This document shows, in pieces, positions 44,241 through 53,796 of a DNA stretch of 64,000 nucleotides (position 1 is the stretch's first letter; each line of letters opens with the position of its first letter). A model generated the notes under the pieces. It was given only the letters and a program-made list of their open reading frames with translations, was not told the DNA's origin and ran no database searches. Source of the DNA: Streptomyces griseus subsp. griseus (GTDB lineage Bacteria > Actinomycetota > Actinomycetes > Streptomycetales > Streptomycetaceae); contig NZ_CP032543.1 in the NCBI RefSeq assembly GCF_003610995.1, positions 6,758,001-6,822,000 on the forward strand, given 5' to 3'. The position numbers were made by a program, and so were the translations under genes.

Positions 44241-47200
44241 ATGAGCCAGTCGACCACCCACGAGAAGCGGGCGGCCACACCGGAGAGCCGGGAGGTCGCC
44301 CCCGGGCCGACGCGGCCGGTCGCCGAGGCGCCGACCGCGCTCCCGCCCCGGGGCCCGGAGGCCGGGCCCGCCACCCCGGAGGCCGCAGTGGCGGCGCTCG
44401 CTGCGGACGGGCCCGGGCTGCCGTTCCTGATCGGGGTGCGCCACCACGCGCCCTCCCTCGCGGCCGCCGTCCCGGCCTTGCTGGACGCGGCGGCCCCCGA
44501 CGTCCTCCTCGTCGAACTGCCCGCCGAGTTCCAGCCCTGGCTGGGCTGGCTCGCCCACGAGGAGACCCAGGCCCCGGTGGCCCTGGCCGCCGTACCCGCC
44601 GGGGCTCCGGGCACGGGCGGTGAACGGGGGCCTGCTTTCTACCCGTTCGCGGACTTCTCGCCCGAACTGGCCGCCCTGCGCTGGGCGGCCCGGAACGGGG
44701 TCCCGGCCGTGGCCTGCGATCTCCCGCTCGCCGACCGGGCCTGGGCGCGGGGTGGGCCGGCCGCGCCCGCTCCGGTCCCGGGCGCGGACTCCGTGCCCGC
44801 ACCGGGGGAGGGCCACGGGCTGTCCGCCGCCCTCCGCTCCCGGCTCACCGGCCGCGACGGCGACGACCTGTGGGACCGTCTGGTCGAGGCCCCCGCCCCC
44901 GGCTCCCCACCCGAGGCGCTCCGCCGCGCCGCTCTGCTCACCGGCTGGGCGCTGCGGTACGAGGCCGAGGCGCGGCACGGCGTGGACGGCACCGACCTGG
45001 TGCGTGAGGCGTGCATGCGCGAGCACATCGCCGATGCCCTGGCGAACGGGCGGCGGCCCGCCGTGGTGGTGGGCGCCTTCCACGCTCCGGCGCTGCTGCC
45101 GCCCGCTGCCGGCGCGGCCAGGGCCTGCGCGGTGGATGCCCCGGACGCTCTTGTCGTGGGTGTGCCGGACGGGCCGAGCACGCCTGCGGTGGATGCGCCG
45201 GATGCGTTGAACGCCTCGAAGGTGGACGCACCGAGCACCCTTGCGCCGGACGCGCCGAGCACGCCTGCGGTGGACGCGGCGCACGCTCCAGGGGCGGAGG
45301 CACCGAACGCCCCTGCGGACGCACCGGGCACCCCCGTGCAAGGGCCCGGCGTGGGCGTGGCGGCGGGGAGCTGCACCGTCTCCCTGATCCCGTACACCTA
45401 CCCCCTGCTCGACTCTCGCTCCGGCTACCCGGCCGGCATCCGGGACCCGGAGTGGCAGCACACCGTCCTGGAAGCCGCCGGGGACCCGGCGGCTCTGCAC
45501 GAGGCGCTGGTCCGCACCGCGGTCCGCGTCTGCGTCGCCCTGCGCGAGCAGGGCCATCCCTACGGCCCGGCGGACGGCCGTGAGGTCGTCCGGGTCGCCG
45601 GAGATCTGGCTCGGCTGCGTGACCTGCCCGCCCCCGGCCGGGGTGAACTCCTGGAGGCCGTGCAGACGGTGCTCGGCCGGGGCGAGACCTACGGTACGGG
45701 CCGCGCCGTCGCCCACGCGCTCGAACGCGTCCTCGTCGGCACGCGCACCGGACACCCCGCGCCCGCAGCCCCCCGCAGCGGTCTCGGCCCCGCCGTGGAG
45801 GCCGAGACCGAGACACTGTCCCTTCCCGGCCCGGCGGACGCGTACGAGAAGACCCCGCGCGACCTCCGGCTCGACCCGGCCCGCTCCGCCCTGGACGGGC
45901 GTCGCGAACTGTTGCTGCGGCGACTGACTGTCTGCGGCATCCCCTACGCGCAGGAGCAGGAGGTGACCGGCGCGGCTGGCTCGGAAGGACTCACCACGCG
46001 GTGGCAGGTGCGGTGGACCCCGGCCACGGCCGCGATGCTCACGGCGGCCGGGGCCCGCGGCGTCACCCCCGCCCAGGCGGCCGAGGGCGTGCTGCGCGGG
46101 CGGCACGCGACGGAACGCGCAGAGGGCGGTCCGACGGCCGCGCAGGTCGTGCGCGGTCTCACGGAGGCCGCGGAGTGTGGGCTCCCCGCCCTGGCCGACG
46201 AGCGCCTGACGGAGCTTGCGGCCGTACTCCCCGCGAGCGGGACCCTTCCCGAAGTCCTCGCCGGTCTCGATCTCCTGGACCGCGTCGCCGCAGGCCACCT
46301 GCCCGGCCTGGCCGCGCCCCGCGACCCGTCGCTTCCCGAGATCCCGGACACCCTCGCCTCCCTCTCCAGCCGCATCGCGTACGCGGCGGAACTCCTGACC
46401 TCGGCGGCGGTCCGCCAGGTCGACGGCCTCACCGGTTCCGAGGAGCCCGAGGACGCCCGGGCGCTGCTCGAACTGGCGCAGCGCGCCGACCGGGTGGGCG
46501 GTATCCGGCTCGCCGACGCCCTCGCCCGGCTGGCCGCCGGCGGCACCCCGCTGATGGCCGCGGCCGCCGGAGCCGTTCAGGTGCTCACGGGCCAGGAGCA
46601 GGCCGAGACCTTCGGGACGCGTGTCGCCTCCTGGGTGGACGGGGCGGTGGACAGCCTTTCCCGGGCCGCCCTCACCGCCCGTCTCACCGGCGTCCTGACG
46701 GCGGCCGGCCCGCTCCTGACCGTCGGTGTCGCCGCCCTGGACCCGTTGCTGCACCGGGTCGTCGAACTGGACGACGCCGCGTTCCTGACCCGGCTGCCCG
46801 CCCTGCGCGGCGGCTTCGACACCCTCAGCCCGGCCGCCAGGGACCGGCTGCTGGACACCGTCGAGGAGCGCCTGGGCGAACGGGTGGACATCGCCGACGC
46901 CGACGACCCGGTGGAGTCGGCACGCCGCGCGGTCGCCGACCTCGCGGCCCGCGACCTCCTGACCGCCCTCGCTCTGCCCGTACCGCCTCCCGGGGACCCC
47001 GACCGGCACCCGCCGGAGTCCCATGCCACCGTGTTTCCGTCGGCGTCCCCCGTTGCCGGGCTCCCGTTCCCGCCGCGCGCCACCGAGTCCCCGTCTCCGG
47101 CCCCTACGCCGGTGTCCCCGCACTCATCCCCTGCCACAGCGCCCCCGCCCGCGGCGGCCCCAGCCACTGCCGCCACGCCTCCCGCCGACCCGGCACACCC

Positions 47201-48449
47201 CCGTACCACCGAGGCGGCCACCGGGACCGCCCCAGCGCCACGCCCCGAGACCGACCCTGAACCCGGCCCCGGGAACGGCCCCGAATCCGGCCCCGGAATC
47301 CACCCCGGGGACGCCCTTGGTCCCGGGCCCGCCCCCACCCGGACCCTCGCGCCCGCCGACCGTTGGCGGCTCGTCCTCGGTCGGCGTCCCGACCAACTGC
47401 CCTCCTCGGCCGCCCGCCTGGCCACCGCCCTGGACGAGCTCTACGGTGCCGGGCGCGGCGAGGGCTCCCGCGGCGGTCTGCCCAGGCCCGGCCAGGGCGG
47501 GGGCCGCGAGGCGCCGTTCCCCGGCGTTCGCGAGTGGTCCGAGGAACTGGCCGCGCTTTTCGGCCCCGGCGTCCGTGAGGAAGTCCTCGCCGCCGCTGCC
47601 GCGACCGGGCGGCCGGACGTTCTCACCGAACTCGACCCGGCCGCCGCCACCCCCTCCGTGGAGTTGCTCCGCACCGTCCTGCGCTACGCCGGCGGGCTCC
47701 CGGAGTCGCGCCTCGCGGCGCTCCGGCCGCTGGTCAGCCGACTGGTGGACGAACTGACCCGGCAGCTGGCCACCCGGCTGCGACCGGCCCTCACCGGCAC
47801 CATGTCGGCCCGGCCCGTCCGCCGCCCGGGCGGACGGCTGGACCTGCCGCGTACGCTGCGCGCCAATCTGGCCACCGCCCGCCGCACGGAGGACGGAACG
47901 GTCCGGATCATCCCCGAGAAGCCGGTGTTCCGCAGCCGCGCCCGCCGGTCTGCCGACTGGCGGCTGATCCTGGTCACCGACGTCTCCGGGTCCATGGAGG
48001 CGTCGACGATCTGGTCCGCGCTGACCGCCTCTGTACTGGCCGGGGTGCCGACCCTGAGCACCCACTTCCTGGCCTTCTCCACGGAGGTCGTCGACCTCAC
48101 CGGCCATGTGCACGACCCCCTCTCCCTCCTTCTGGAGGTGAGCGTGGGCGGGGGCACGCACATCGCCGCCGGGCTTCGGCACGCACGCAGCCTGATCACG
48201 GTGCCCAGCCGCACCCTGGTCGTCGTCATCAGCGACTTCGAGGAGGGCGCCCCCCTCGGCGGACTGCTGTCCGAGGTGCGGGCCCTGGTCGCCACCGGCT
48301 GCCAGGTACTGGGGTGCGCCAGCCTCGATGACGCGGGCCGCCCCCGCTACTCGACGGGCGTCGCCGGGCAGCTCGTGGCCGCCGGCATGCCCGTTGCGGC
48401 CCTCAGCCCACTAGAACTCGCTCGCTGGATAGGGGAGAAGACCGTATGA
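44241..48449 (+). CDS. DUF5682-VWA fusion protein (YehM-YehP-like)
   Basis: 1402 residues. The N-terminal 900 residues are DUF5682: LPFLIGVRHHAPSLAAAVPA at about 54-73, LLVELPAEFQPWLGWL, the Tyr-rich VSLIPYTYPLLDSRSGYPAG and a long helical part. A Pro/Ala/Thr-rich linker (about 910-1040) leads to a conserved helical block and a C-terminal VWA domain (about 1235-1395) with an intact MIDAS (DVSGSM near 1247, GGGTHIAAGL and ISDFEEG). In E. coli the two halves are separate proteins (YehM and YehP). Residues about 295-375 hold a degenerate repeat of VDAP(S/D)xL/TP inserted in the DUF5682 part. It is the likely metal-dependent adaptor for the MoxR ATPase. Confidence 0.88.
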   Translation: MSQSTTHEKRAATPESREVAPGPTRPVAEAPTALPPRGPEAGPATPEAAVAALAADGPGLPFLIGVRHHAPSLAAAVPALLDAAAPDVLLVELPAEFQPWLGWLAHEETQAPVALAAVPAGAPGTGGERGPAFYPFADFSPELAALRWAARNGVPAVACDLPLADRAWARGGPAAPAPVPGADSVPAPGEGHGLSAALRSRLTGRDGDDLWDRLVEAPAPGSPPEALRRAALLTGWALRYEAEARHGVDGTDLVREACMREHIADALANGRRPAVVVGAFHAPALLPPAAGAARACAVDAPDALVVGVPDGPSTPAVDAPDALNASKVDAPSTLAPDAPSTPAVDAAHAPGAEAPNAPADAPGTPVQGPGVGVAAGSCTVSLIPYTYPLLDSRSGYPAGIRDPEWQHTVLEAAGDPAALHEALVRTAVRVCVALREQGHPYGPADGREVVRVAGDLARLRDLPAPGRGELLEAVQTVLGRGETYGTGRAVAHALERVLVGTRTGHPAPAAPRSGLGPAVEAETETLSLPGPADAYEKTPRDLRLDPARSALDGRRELLLRRLTVCGIPYAQEQEVTGAAGSEGLTTRWQVRWTPATAAMLTAAGARGVTPAQAAEGVLRGRHATERAEGGPTAAQVVRGLTEAAECGLPALADERLTELAAVLPASGTLPEVLAGLDLLDRVAAGHLPGLAAPRDPSLPEIPDTLASLSSRIAYAAELLTSAAVRQVDGLTGSEEPEDARALLELAQRADRVGGIRLADALARLAAGGTPLMAAAAGAVQVLTGQEQAETFGTRVASWVDGAVDSLSRAALTARLTGVLTAAGPLLTVGVAALDPLLHRVVELDDAAFLTRLPALRGGFDTLSPAARDRLLDTVEERLGERVDIADADDPVESARRAVADLAARDLLTALALPVPPPGDPDRHPPESHATVFPSASPVAGLPFPPRATESPSPAPTPVSPHSSPATAPPPAAAPATAATPPADPAHPRTTEAATGTAPAPRPETDPEPGPGNGPESGPGIHPGDALGPGPAPTRTLAPADRWRLVLGRRPDQLPSSAARLATALDELYGAGRGEGSRGGLPRPGQGGGREAPFPGVREWSEELAALFGPGVREEVLAAAAATGRPDVLTELDPAAATPSVELLRTVLRYAGGLPESRLAALRPLVSRLVDELTRQLATRLRPALTGTMSARPVRRPGGRLDLPRTLRANLATARRTEDGTVRIIPEKPVFRSRARRSADWRLILVTDVSGSMEASTIWSALTASVLAGVPTLSTHFLAFSTEVVDLTGHVHDPLSLLLEVSVGGGTHIAAGLRHARSLITVPSRTLVVVISDFEEGAPLGGLLSEVRALVATGCQVLGCASLDDAGRPRYSTGVAGQLVAAGMPVAALSPLELARWIGEKTV

Positions 48450-50458
48450 CCGCCGCCCAGTTGCCACCCGTCGCACCGGAGGTGACGGCCACGCTGGTGG
48501 AGGACCTCTCGCCCCGGCTGCGCAAGCGGCTGGACGCGGCGGTCGCCAAGCTCGGTGCCCGCCCGACGCACCGCGACGGGGACACGGTGACGATCGCGGT
48601 CGACGACGACACCGAACTGCGCCTCCACGCCCCGGGTGGCGTGGTGGCCGCGGTGGACGCCATCACCTGCGGCTGCCTCCTCGCCCCGGCCTGCGTCCAC
48701 CGCGCGGCGGCCGCCTGTGCAGCCCCGGCGGCGGACCTGCCCTCGGAACCCGTTCCCGACGCGGCCCTCGAAACTGTCCCCGAGGCGGCACCCGATTCCA
48801 GCTCCGCAGCGGACCCGACCCTCGAACCCACCCCCGCCACGGCGCGAAAGCCGGCCCCTGGCACCGCTCCCGCCGCGCAACCGGCCCTCACGCCCCCCGG
48901 CTCCACCCCCCTCACGACGGCCCCGGCGAACGACCTGGCTCCAGCGACCGCCGCTGCCCCGGGAGACGCCGCCCCCGCTCCCGACGAAGCGACGCCCGCC
49001 CAGTGCAAGGCGGCCGCTGCCCTCTGGTCGGCGGGCGCCGCCGTGCTGGAGGCGGGTGTGGGCGGGTCCGGTGCCGTCGCCCAGGCCGCACTGCTGCGCG
49101 CCGCGCACACCGCGCGGCTCCGGCAACTGCCGCGCGTCGCCTCCGCCGCGCTCTCCGTCGTCACCCTGCTGCGCGCGGCCCGCGCCGGGGACCCCTCGTA
49201 CCGCACCGCCGACCTCGTCACCGCCCTGGCCGAACTCCTGGGCACCGCGCACCGCGTGGGGACGGCCTCCGGCGCGGAGCTGGCAGCCGTACGGGGACGG
49301 GCCCGCCGCCCGTACAGCCCCGAGGGCTCCCTCCGTCTGTACGGCCTCTTCACCGAACCCGTGGTCACCGACTCGGGCCATGGCGGCGCCCGCACCTGGG
49401 TCGCCTCACCTGACGGCCGGCTCTGCACGGTGGGCGATGTGGCACCCGGCGGGGTGGGGCGGGCCCTGGGCGTGGCCGACCGCACCGTGCGCCTCGGGGA
49501 CACCGCCCTCACCCACCGGGAGCTGGGCCGGGCCGGTCTCGCGGTCTCCGGAGCGACGGTCTCCCCGGACGGCAGGCTGGGCGCCGGGAAAGGCGTCAAG
49601 GCGGTCACCGCCCGGGGCGCGGCCTGGACGGAACCGCCCCTCGCCGCCCTGTGGGAGACACCGGCGGCCGAACAGGCCGCCCGCGCCCTGCGATCCGTCT
49701 CCCGCTACGCGGAACCGGACGGGGGCGGCAGCGACCTGCTCTTCCTGGACGTCGAACTGCTGGGGGCGGTAAGGGAATCGGGCGGCACCTGTCTGCTTGC
49801 GCGGTGCGACGGAGGAGTTGGAGTACGCCTCACCGTCGACGACGACGACCCTGCGCTGGCCCACCGCGACAACCTGATGCTCCTGGCCACGACTGCGGGG
49901 ACGCGGCTGCGGATCATCGGCCGCCTGGTGCCCGCCCCGCACCCCCGGCTCACCCTGCTCGCCTGCTCGCACCCCACCGGGGAGAGCACGGTCGACCTCG
50001 GCTTCGACCGTCTGCGCCGCGCCGACCTCCCCGACCCGGCCGCCCCCGTGCGTCCTGCCCCGCCCCAGCCCGGCGGCCCCGGCGTGGACTCGCCCCTCCA
50101 CCTCCTGGAGCGCAGAGTCGAACAGGCCGTCTCGGCGGGCCGCGCCGCCCTCGGCATGCTCGGCGATGTCACCACCGAGGCCCGCCGCCTGCGGCGCGCG
50201 GGTCTCCCCACGGCCGCCGGCCTGCTCACCGCCCTCTGCGCCTCGGCGGCCCAACGGGAACGCGACCTCTTCGGCCGTCTCCTCCCCGCCGACACCGACG
50301 GCTTCGCCGCGCACTGGCTCGCCGCCGCCCGCTACACGGCCGCCGTCGCCGAGTCCCTGTGCGCGGCGGCCTGGGAACCGAGCCCGGGGATCCTCATGGA
50401 GAGCCCCGCAGACGCTGCTACGACGTCTCGACTCACCGCAAACGGAAGCCGCCGATGA
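48446..50458 (+). CDS. SWIM zinc-finger protein (YehQ-like)
   Basis: 670 residues, starting in the ATGA overlap with the VWA gene. An N-terminal SWIM finger, C75-x-C77 ... C83-x-H85 (ITCGCLLAPACVHRAAA), is preceded by a strand-rich segment (TVTIAVDDDTELRLHAPGG) typical of SWIM domains. A low-complexity Pro/Ala spacer (about 95-185) and a large uncharacterised helical and beta domain follow. SWIM fingers bind nucleic acid or protein. It matches the place of yehQ beside yehP in E. coli and closes the operon apart from a small ORF. Confidence 0.85.
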   Translation: MTAAQLPPVAPEVTATLVEDLSPRLRKRLDAAVAKLGARPTHRDGDTVTIAVDDDTELRLHAPGGVVAAVDAITCGCLLAPACVHRAAAACAAPAADLPSEPVPDAALETVPEAAPDSSSAADPTLEPTPATARKPAPGTAPAAQPALTPPGSTPLTTAPANDLAPATAAAPGDAAPAPDEATPAQCKAAAALWSAGAAVLEAGVGGSGAVAQAALLRAAHTARLRQLPRVASAALSVVTLLRAARAGDPSYRTADLVTALAELLGTAHRVGTASGAELAAVRGRARRPYSPEGSLRLYGLFTEPVVTDSGHGGARTWVASPDGRLCTVGDVAPGGVGRALGVADRTVRLGDTALTHRELGRAGLAVSGATVSPDGRLGAGKGVKAVTARGAAWTEPPLAALWETPAAEQAARALRSVSRYAEPDGGGSDLLFLDVELLGAVRESGGTCLLARCDGGVGVRLTVDDDDPALAHRDNLMLLATTAGTRLRIIGRLVPAPHPRLTLLACSHPTGESTVDLGFDRLRRADLPDPAAPVRPAPPQPGGPGVDSPLHLLERRVEQAVSAGRAALGMLGDVTTEARRLRRAGLPTAAGLLTALCASAAQRERDLFGRLLPADTDGFAAHWLAAARYTAAVAESLCAAAWEPSPGILMESPADAATTSRLTANGSRR

Positions 50459-50628
50459 GTCCCCCTCGTGCGAAGACCGTCGCCGCCGCAGCGGCCGTCG
50501 CCCTCCTCGCGGGCGGCGGCGGCGCGCTCGCTCTCTCTCTGCGCGGGCGCGACGAGGGCGCTCCGCAGACCTCCTTCTGCCGGGGGTGCCGGACACCTTG
50601 GAGGGCGGGGAGTTCGTCGTACGCGTGA
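50455..50628 (+). CDS. Small signal-anchor ORF, possibly frameshifted
   Basis: 57 residues, overlapping the SWIM gene stop (ATGA). The start MSPPRAKTVAAAAAVALLAG is a membrane anchor or signal peptide. The frame then ends in a poor sequence, while the neighbouring frame reads LLPGVPDTLEGGEFVVRVKA and stays open to 50828. One missing base near 50572 would fuse the two into a secreted protein of about 125 residues. Function unknown. Confidence 0.45.
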   Translation: MSPPRAKTVAAAAAVALLAGGGGALALSLRGRDEGAPQTSFCRGCRTPWRAGSSSYA

Positions 50629-50840
50629 AGGCCGAAGAACACCGCCCTCGACCAGCCCGCGCCGGAGGTCCGGAAGGTCTACGAACCGTCCTCGTCACCG
50701 TCCCCGGCAATGCGAAACCCCACCGCCACCCGCCCCGTCCCCGTCGTGCCTGTGCCACTGCGCCATTCGGCGTGAGTCCATCCACGGCGGGGAACGCCGA
50801 GGCGGGATTGCGGCCATTCGCGGTATGAGGGACTACTCAA

Positions 50841-50866
50841 GCCGGAGGGCCGTCCGGCCCTCCGGC
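50841..50866. terminator. Bidirectional hairpin terminator
   Basis: A perfect 11-base stem (50841-50851 with 50856-50866) with loop GTCC lies between the end of the MoxR/VWA operon and the convergent SHOCT gene. Confidence 0.7.
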
Positions 50867-50879
50867 CCGACCATGCCTG

Positions 50880-51284
50880 TCAGGCCAGCAGCTTCGCCTT
50901 GGCCCGCTCGTACTCGTCGTCGTTGAGCGCGCCCTTGTCCTTGAGCTCCGCCAGTTTCGCCAGGTCGCTCACGTGGTCGCTCCCGCCGGGGCCGCCCGGG
51001 GTTCCCGCGGCCTCTCTCACGTACTGCCGGAAGGCCGCCTCCGACTCCTTGACCGCCTTGGCGTCGCGTTCGTGCATGCTGCGGCCCCGCACGATCAGGT
51101 AGACCAGCACGCCCAGGTACGGCAGCAGAATGACGAAGATCAGCCAGCCCGCCTTGGCCCAGCCGTTCAGGGTGTGGTCGCGGAACAGGTCCGTCACCAC
51201 CTTGAACAGCAGGAAGAACCACATGACCCAGAGGAACAGGTACAGCATGGTCAGGAAGAGGTTCAGGAGCGGGTAATCGTCCAT
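50880..51284 (-). CDS. PLD-nuclease N-terminal domain and SHOCT protein
   Basis: 134 residues. Two membrane helices (about 7-28 and 43-63, containing WAKAGWLIFVILLPYLGVLV, the PLDc_N / cardiolipin synthase N-terminal type) are followed by a linker and a C-terminal SHOCT motif (LAKLAELKDKGALNDDEYER). SHOCT is a short oligomerisation or targeting module. Such proteins are common and uncharacterised in Streptomyces. Confidence 0.88.
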   Translation of the reverse strand: MDDYPLLNLFLTMLYLFLWVMWFFLLFKVVTDLFRDHTLNGWAKAGWLIFVILLPYLGVLVYLIVRGRSMHERDAKAVKESEAAFRQYVREAAGTPGGPGGSDHVSDLAKLAELKDKGALNDDEYERAKAKLLA

Positions 51285-51570
51285 GGGGCCAACTCCGTTC
51301 GCGCGGATGGTCCCTCATTCATACGCCTGGTCACTTTTGACCGCATCTGCACCGATGTCTATGTCTGTGCCTCTGCCTGCGCCCGTATCCGCACCCACGT
51401 CCGCGCCTGGAGCGGCAGCCGCATCAGCAGCCCGGCACCGTACGGCGTAGTCCAACGTCGCGTGAGTGGCGAACCCGGAGTCTCCTGGGTGGGACATCTT
51501 CTGAGCGCAGACCCACGCCGGAGGGACGGGCCCGATCGCCCTTCCCACTCCTCGAACGCCGGAGCTGTTC

Positions 51571-52533
51571 GTGCCCGTCGCTGAACCGGACATCATCGGA
51601 AAACTGCAGAGACGCGAGCCTTTCGGCTTCCTTCTGGCCTCGGTGCGCGGGGTGGGGCAGGTGGACCTCCAGCCCCTCGTCTGGACCGGCCTCCTCATCC
51701 TCGCCGGACTGTGGAGCGCCGGCTGGGAGATCGGCCTCTTCGCGACCCTGGGCACCCTGGTCTCCACGGCCACCGCCTACGCCCTGGGTGTGGACCGGTC
51801 CAGCATCGCCCTCGGCCTCCAGGGCTACAGCGGGTGCCTCACCGGCATCGCGCTGGTCATCTCGCTGGGGCACCACCCCGCCACGTACGTTCTCGCCGTC
51901 GTCGGCGCGATCATCTGTACGCTGCTCACCGCGTCGCTGACCACGCTGCTCAGCCCGTTCGGGCTGACCGCGCTCACCGCGCCCTTCTGCCTGGTCTCGG
52001 GTGTCATGGTGCTCGGGGCGCCCTCCTTCAGCCGGATCTGGAACGACGCTCCCAAGCCCGTCCCGTCGCCCACGTCCGGGGACACCGCCATCTCCTGGGA
52101 CGACCTCTGGCACGCCTTCTTCACCAACGTGTCGCAGGTCTTCCTGGTGGACGAGTGGTACGTCGGGCTCCTCATGCTCGCCGGGCTGGCCTGCGCCGGG
52201 GTGCGGGTGCTCCTGTTCGCGGCGGCCGGCAGCGTCATGGGCATCGTGGCCGGCTGGGCCCTCGGTGCCCCGACCGAGCTGATCAGGAACGGCATCTACG
52301 GATACAACGCCGTCCTGGTCGCCATCGCCCTGGGGGCCGTCCTCCTCAGCGGCACGGTCGCCAACGGCGCCTACGCGCTCTTCGGAGCCGCCGCCAGCAC
52401 GGGCCTCACCGCGTCGCTGACGTCCTTCTTCAAGTCTTTCGGCGGCCACACCTTCACCTGGCCGTTCATCCTCACGACCTGGGCACTCATGGCCGCCGTC
52501 CCCTTGCTGCCACGCCTCCGCCGGAGCGACTGA
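51571..52533 (+). CDS. Urea transporter (UT family)
   Basis: 320 residues from GTG 51571 (GGAG seven bases upstream). About ten helices arranged as two homologous halves, the UT fold. Half-site motifs are LGLQGYSGCLTGIAL in the first half and GIYGYNAVLVAIALG in the second, and LSPFGLTALTAPF with FGGHTFTWPFILTTW line the pore. It is a channel-like facilitator of urea uptake. It stands directly upstream of ureA in the same direction and would supply the urease. The last 286 bases upstream hold no gene, only degenerate short repeats around 51345-51410. Confidence 0.93.
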   Translation: MPVAEPDIIGKLQRREPFGFLLASVRGVGQVDLQPLVWTGLLILAGLWSAGWEIGLFATLGTLVSTATAYALGVDRSSIALGLQGYSGCLTGIALVISLGHHPATYVLAVVGAIICTLLTASLTTLLSPFGLTALTAPFCLVSGVMVLGAPSFSRIWNDAPKPVPSPTSGDTAISWDDLWHAFFTNVSQVFLVDEWYVGLLMLAGLACAGVRVLLFAAAGSVMGIVAGWALGAPTELIRNGIYGYNAVLVAIALGAVLLSGTVANGAYALFGAAASTGLTASLTSFFKSFGGHTFTWPFILTTWALMAAVPLLPRLRRSD

Positions 52534-52584
52534 CCTGCCCCGTCCCCGCCCCCACGGCACGACATCCTCAGGAAGGTACCGACG

Positions 52585-52890
52585 ATGAACCTCGCCCCCC
52601 GCGAGATCGACAAGCTGCTGGTGTACGTGGTCGCCGACCTGGCCCGCAAGCGCCAGGGCCGTGGCCTCAAGCTCAACTACAGCGAGGCCGTCGCGCTGAT
52701 CACCGAGGCGATCCTCGAAGCGGCCCGGGACGGCAGGAGCGTCGCGGACTGCATGGAGCTGGGCCGTCAGATCCTCTCCGAGGACGACACCATGCCGGGC
52801 GTACGGGAGATGCTCGGCCTGCTCCAGGTCGAGGCGTCGTTCATGGACGGCACCAAGCTGGTCTCCTGCCACGACCCCATCGGCGGCTGA
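52585..52890 (+). CDS. ureA: Urease gamma subunit
   Basis: 101 residues from ATG 52585 with an AGGAAGG ribosome site. It is full-length for the family, with [30 protein letters not shown] and [19 protein letters not shown]. It is the small structural subunit of the nickel urease (urea to ammonia and carbamate). The CbiX-like gene follows after three bases, an unusual order since ureB normally comes next. Confidence 0.97.
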   Translation: MNLAPREIDKLLVYVVADLARKRQGRGLKLNYSEAVALITEAILEAARDGRSVADCMELGRQILSEDDTMPGVREMLGLLQVEASFMDGTKLVSCHDPIGG

Positions 52891-52893
52891 GCC

Positions 52894-53796
52894 GTGGCCG
52901 ACCGCTGCCGCCCGGTCGCCGTGTGCGGCCACGAAGCCGGTTACGGCGAAGCCCTGCGCGATCTCGTCGGCCCCGACGTGCTCGTCGTCACGGGCGGGCG
53001 CGAACTGATCCGCGCCCTGGCCCGTCTGCGGCGCTCGGGAGAACAGGCCTGTGTCGTCCCGATGACCCTGGGCCGGGACCCGGAACTCGTCGCGGACACC
53101 GCACGCACGCTCCGGGCGCTCCCTCCCGTACAGACCGTCGGGACCCTGCTCGCCGAACCGTTCGGCACCGACCGCCATCTGACCGCCTGGCTGAGGGCGG
53201 CGGCGAACCGGGTGCCGGCGATGTCGGCCCTGCTCGTCACCGCTCCGGCCGGAGGGCTGTTCGAGGACGCCGAGCTGTACCGGATCGCGCGACTCGTACG
53301 GGGACACGGCGCGCATCGGCTCGTCGAGGTGGCGTTCACCGGCGGTGACCCGGACCCGGCCGAGGGGGTGCGGCGCTGCGGGCTCCTCGGCGCGACGGAG
53401 GTGACGCTGCTGACCGCCGGGTTCGCCCCGGCCGTGGTGCCCGGCGTGCCGGGCACCACGGTGGCCTCCGCCGGCCCGACGGTCTCCCGGGCCGCACTGG
53501 CCCGGGTCCTGGCGGAGCGGGTGGCCGACGCCCGGCGGCGGTGGAGTGATCACCACGACGACGGGATCGCGGGCGGCCTCACCGCCGCCGACGACCACGG
53601 CCACCATCACACCCACCCGCCCGGCGAGGGACACGGCCATCACCACGGCCACCCGACGGGCGACGACCACGGCCACCACCACGCCCACGCGCCGGGCGAG
53701 GGGCATGAACACATCCAGCTCCCGGGCGTGGACCCCCACGACCACGGGCGCCCACACGTCCACAGCGCGGGACACGTCATCAGGAGCACCGCATGA
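52894..53796 (+). CDS. CbiX-like protein with a His-rich tail, inside the urease operon
   Basis: 300 residues from GTG 52894. Residues 1-215 resemble a CbiX/sirohydrochlorin chelatase-type domain ([18 protein letters not shown] with His13 at the usual metal position, then [20 protein letters not shown]). Residues 219-294 are a tail with 24 histidines in repeats such as [20 protein letters not shown]. CbiX relatives insert cobalt, nickel or iron into tetrapyrroles. Placed between ureA and ureB and with no ureE in the operon, this protein is a plausible nickel-binding or nickel-delivery factor (inference). It overlaps the ureB start by four bases. Confidence 0.75.
   Translation: MADRCRPVAVCGHEAGYGEALRDLVGPDVLVVTGGRELIRALARLRRSGEQACVVPMTLGRDPELVADTARTLRALPPVQTVGTLLAEPFGTDRHLTAWLRAAANRVPAMSALLVTAPAGGLFEDAELYRIARLVRGHGAHRLVEVAFTGGDPDPAEGVRRCGLLGATEVTLLTAGFAPAVVPGVPGTTVASAGPTVSRAALARVLAERVADARRRWSDHHDDGIAGGLTAADDHGHHHTHPPGEGHGHHHGHPTGDDHGHHHAHAPGEGHEHIQLPGVDPHDHGRPHVHSAGHVIRSTA

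Noticed and set aside
42867..47123. 1418-codon minus-strand frame opposite the MoxR and DUF5682 genes
   Set aside because: Low-complexity Gly/Arg translation with no domain; the plus-strand genes carry clear motifs.
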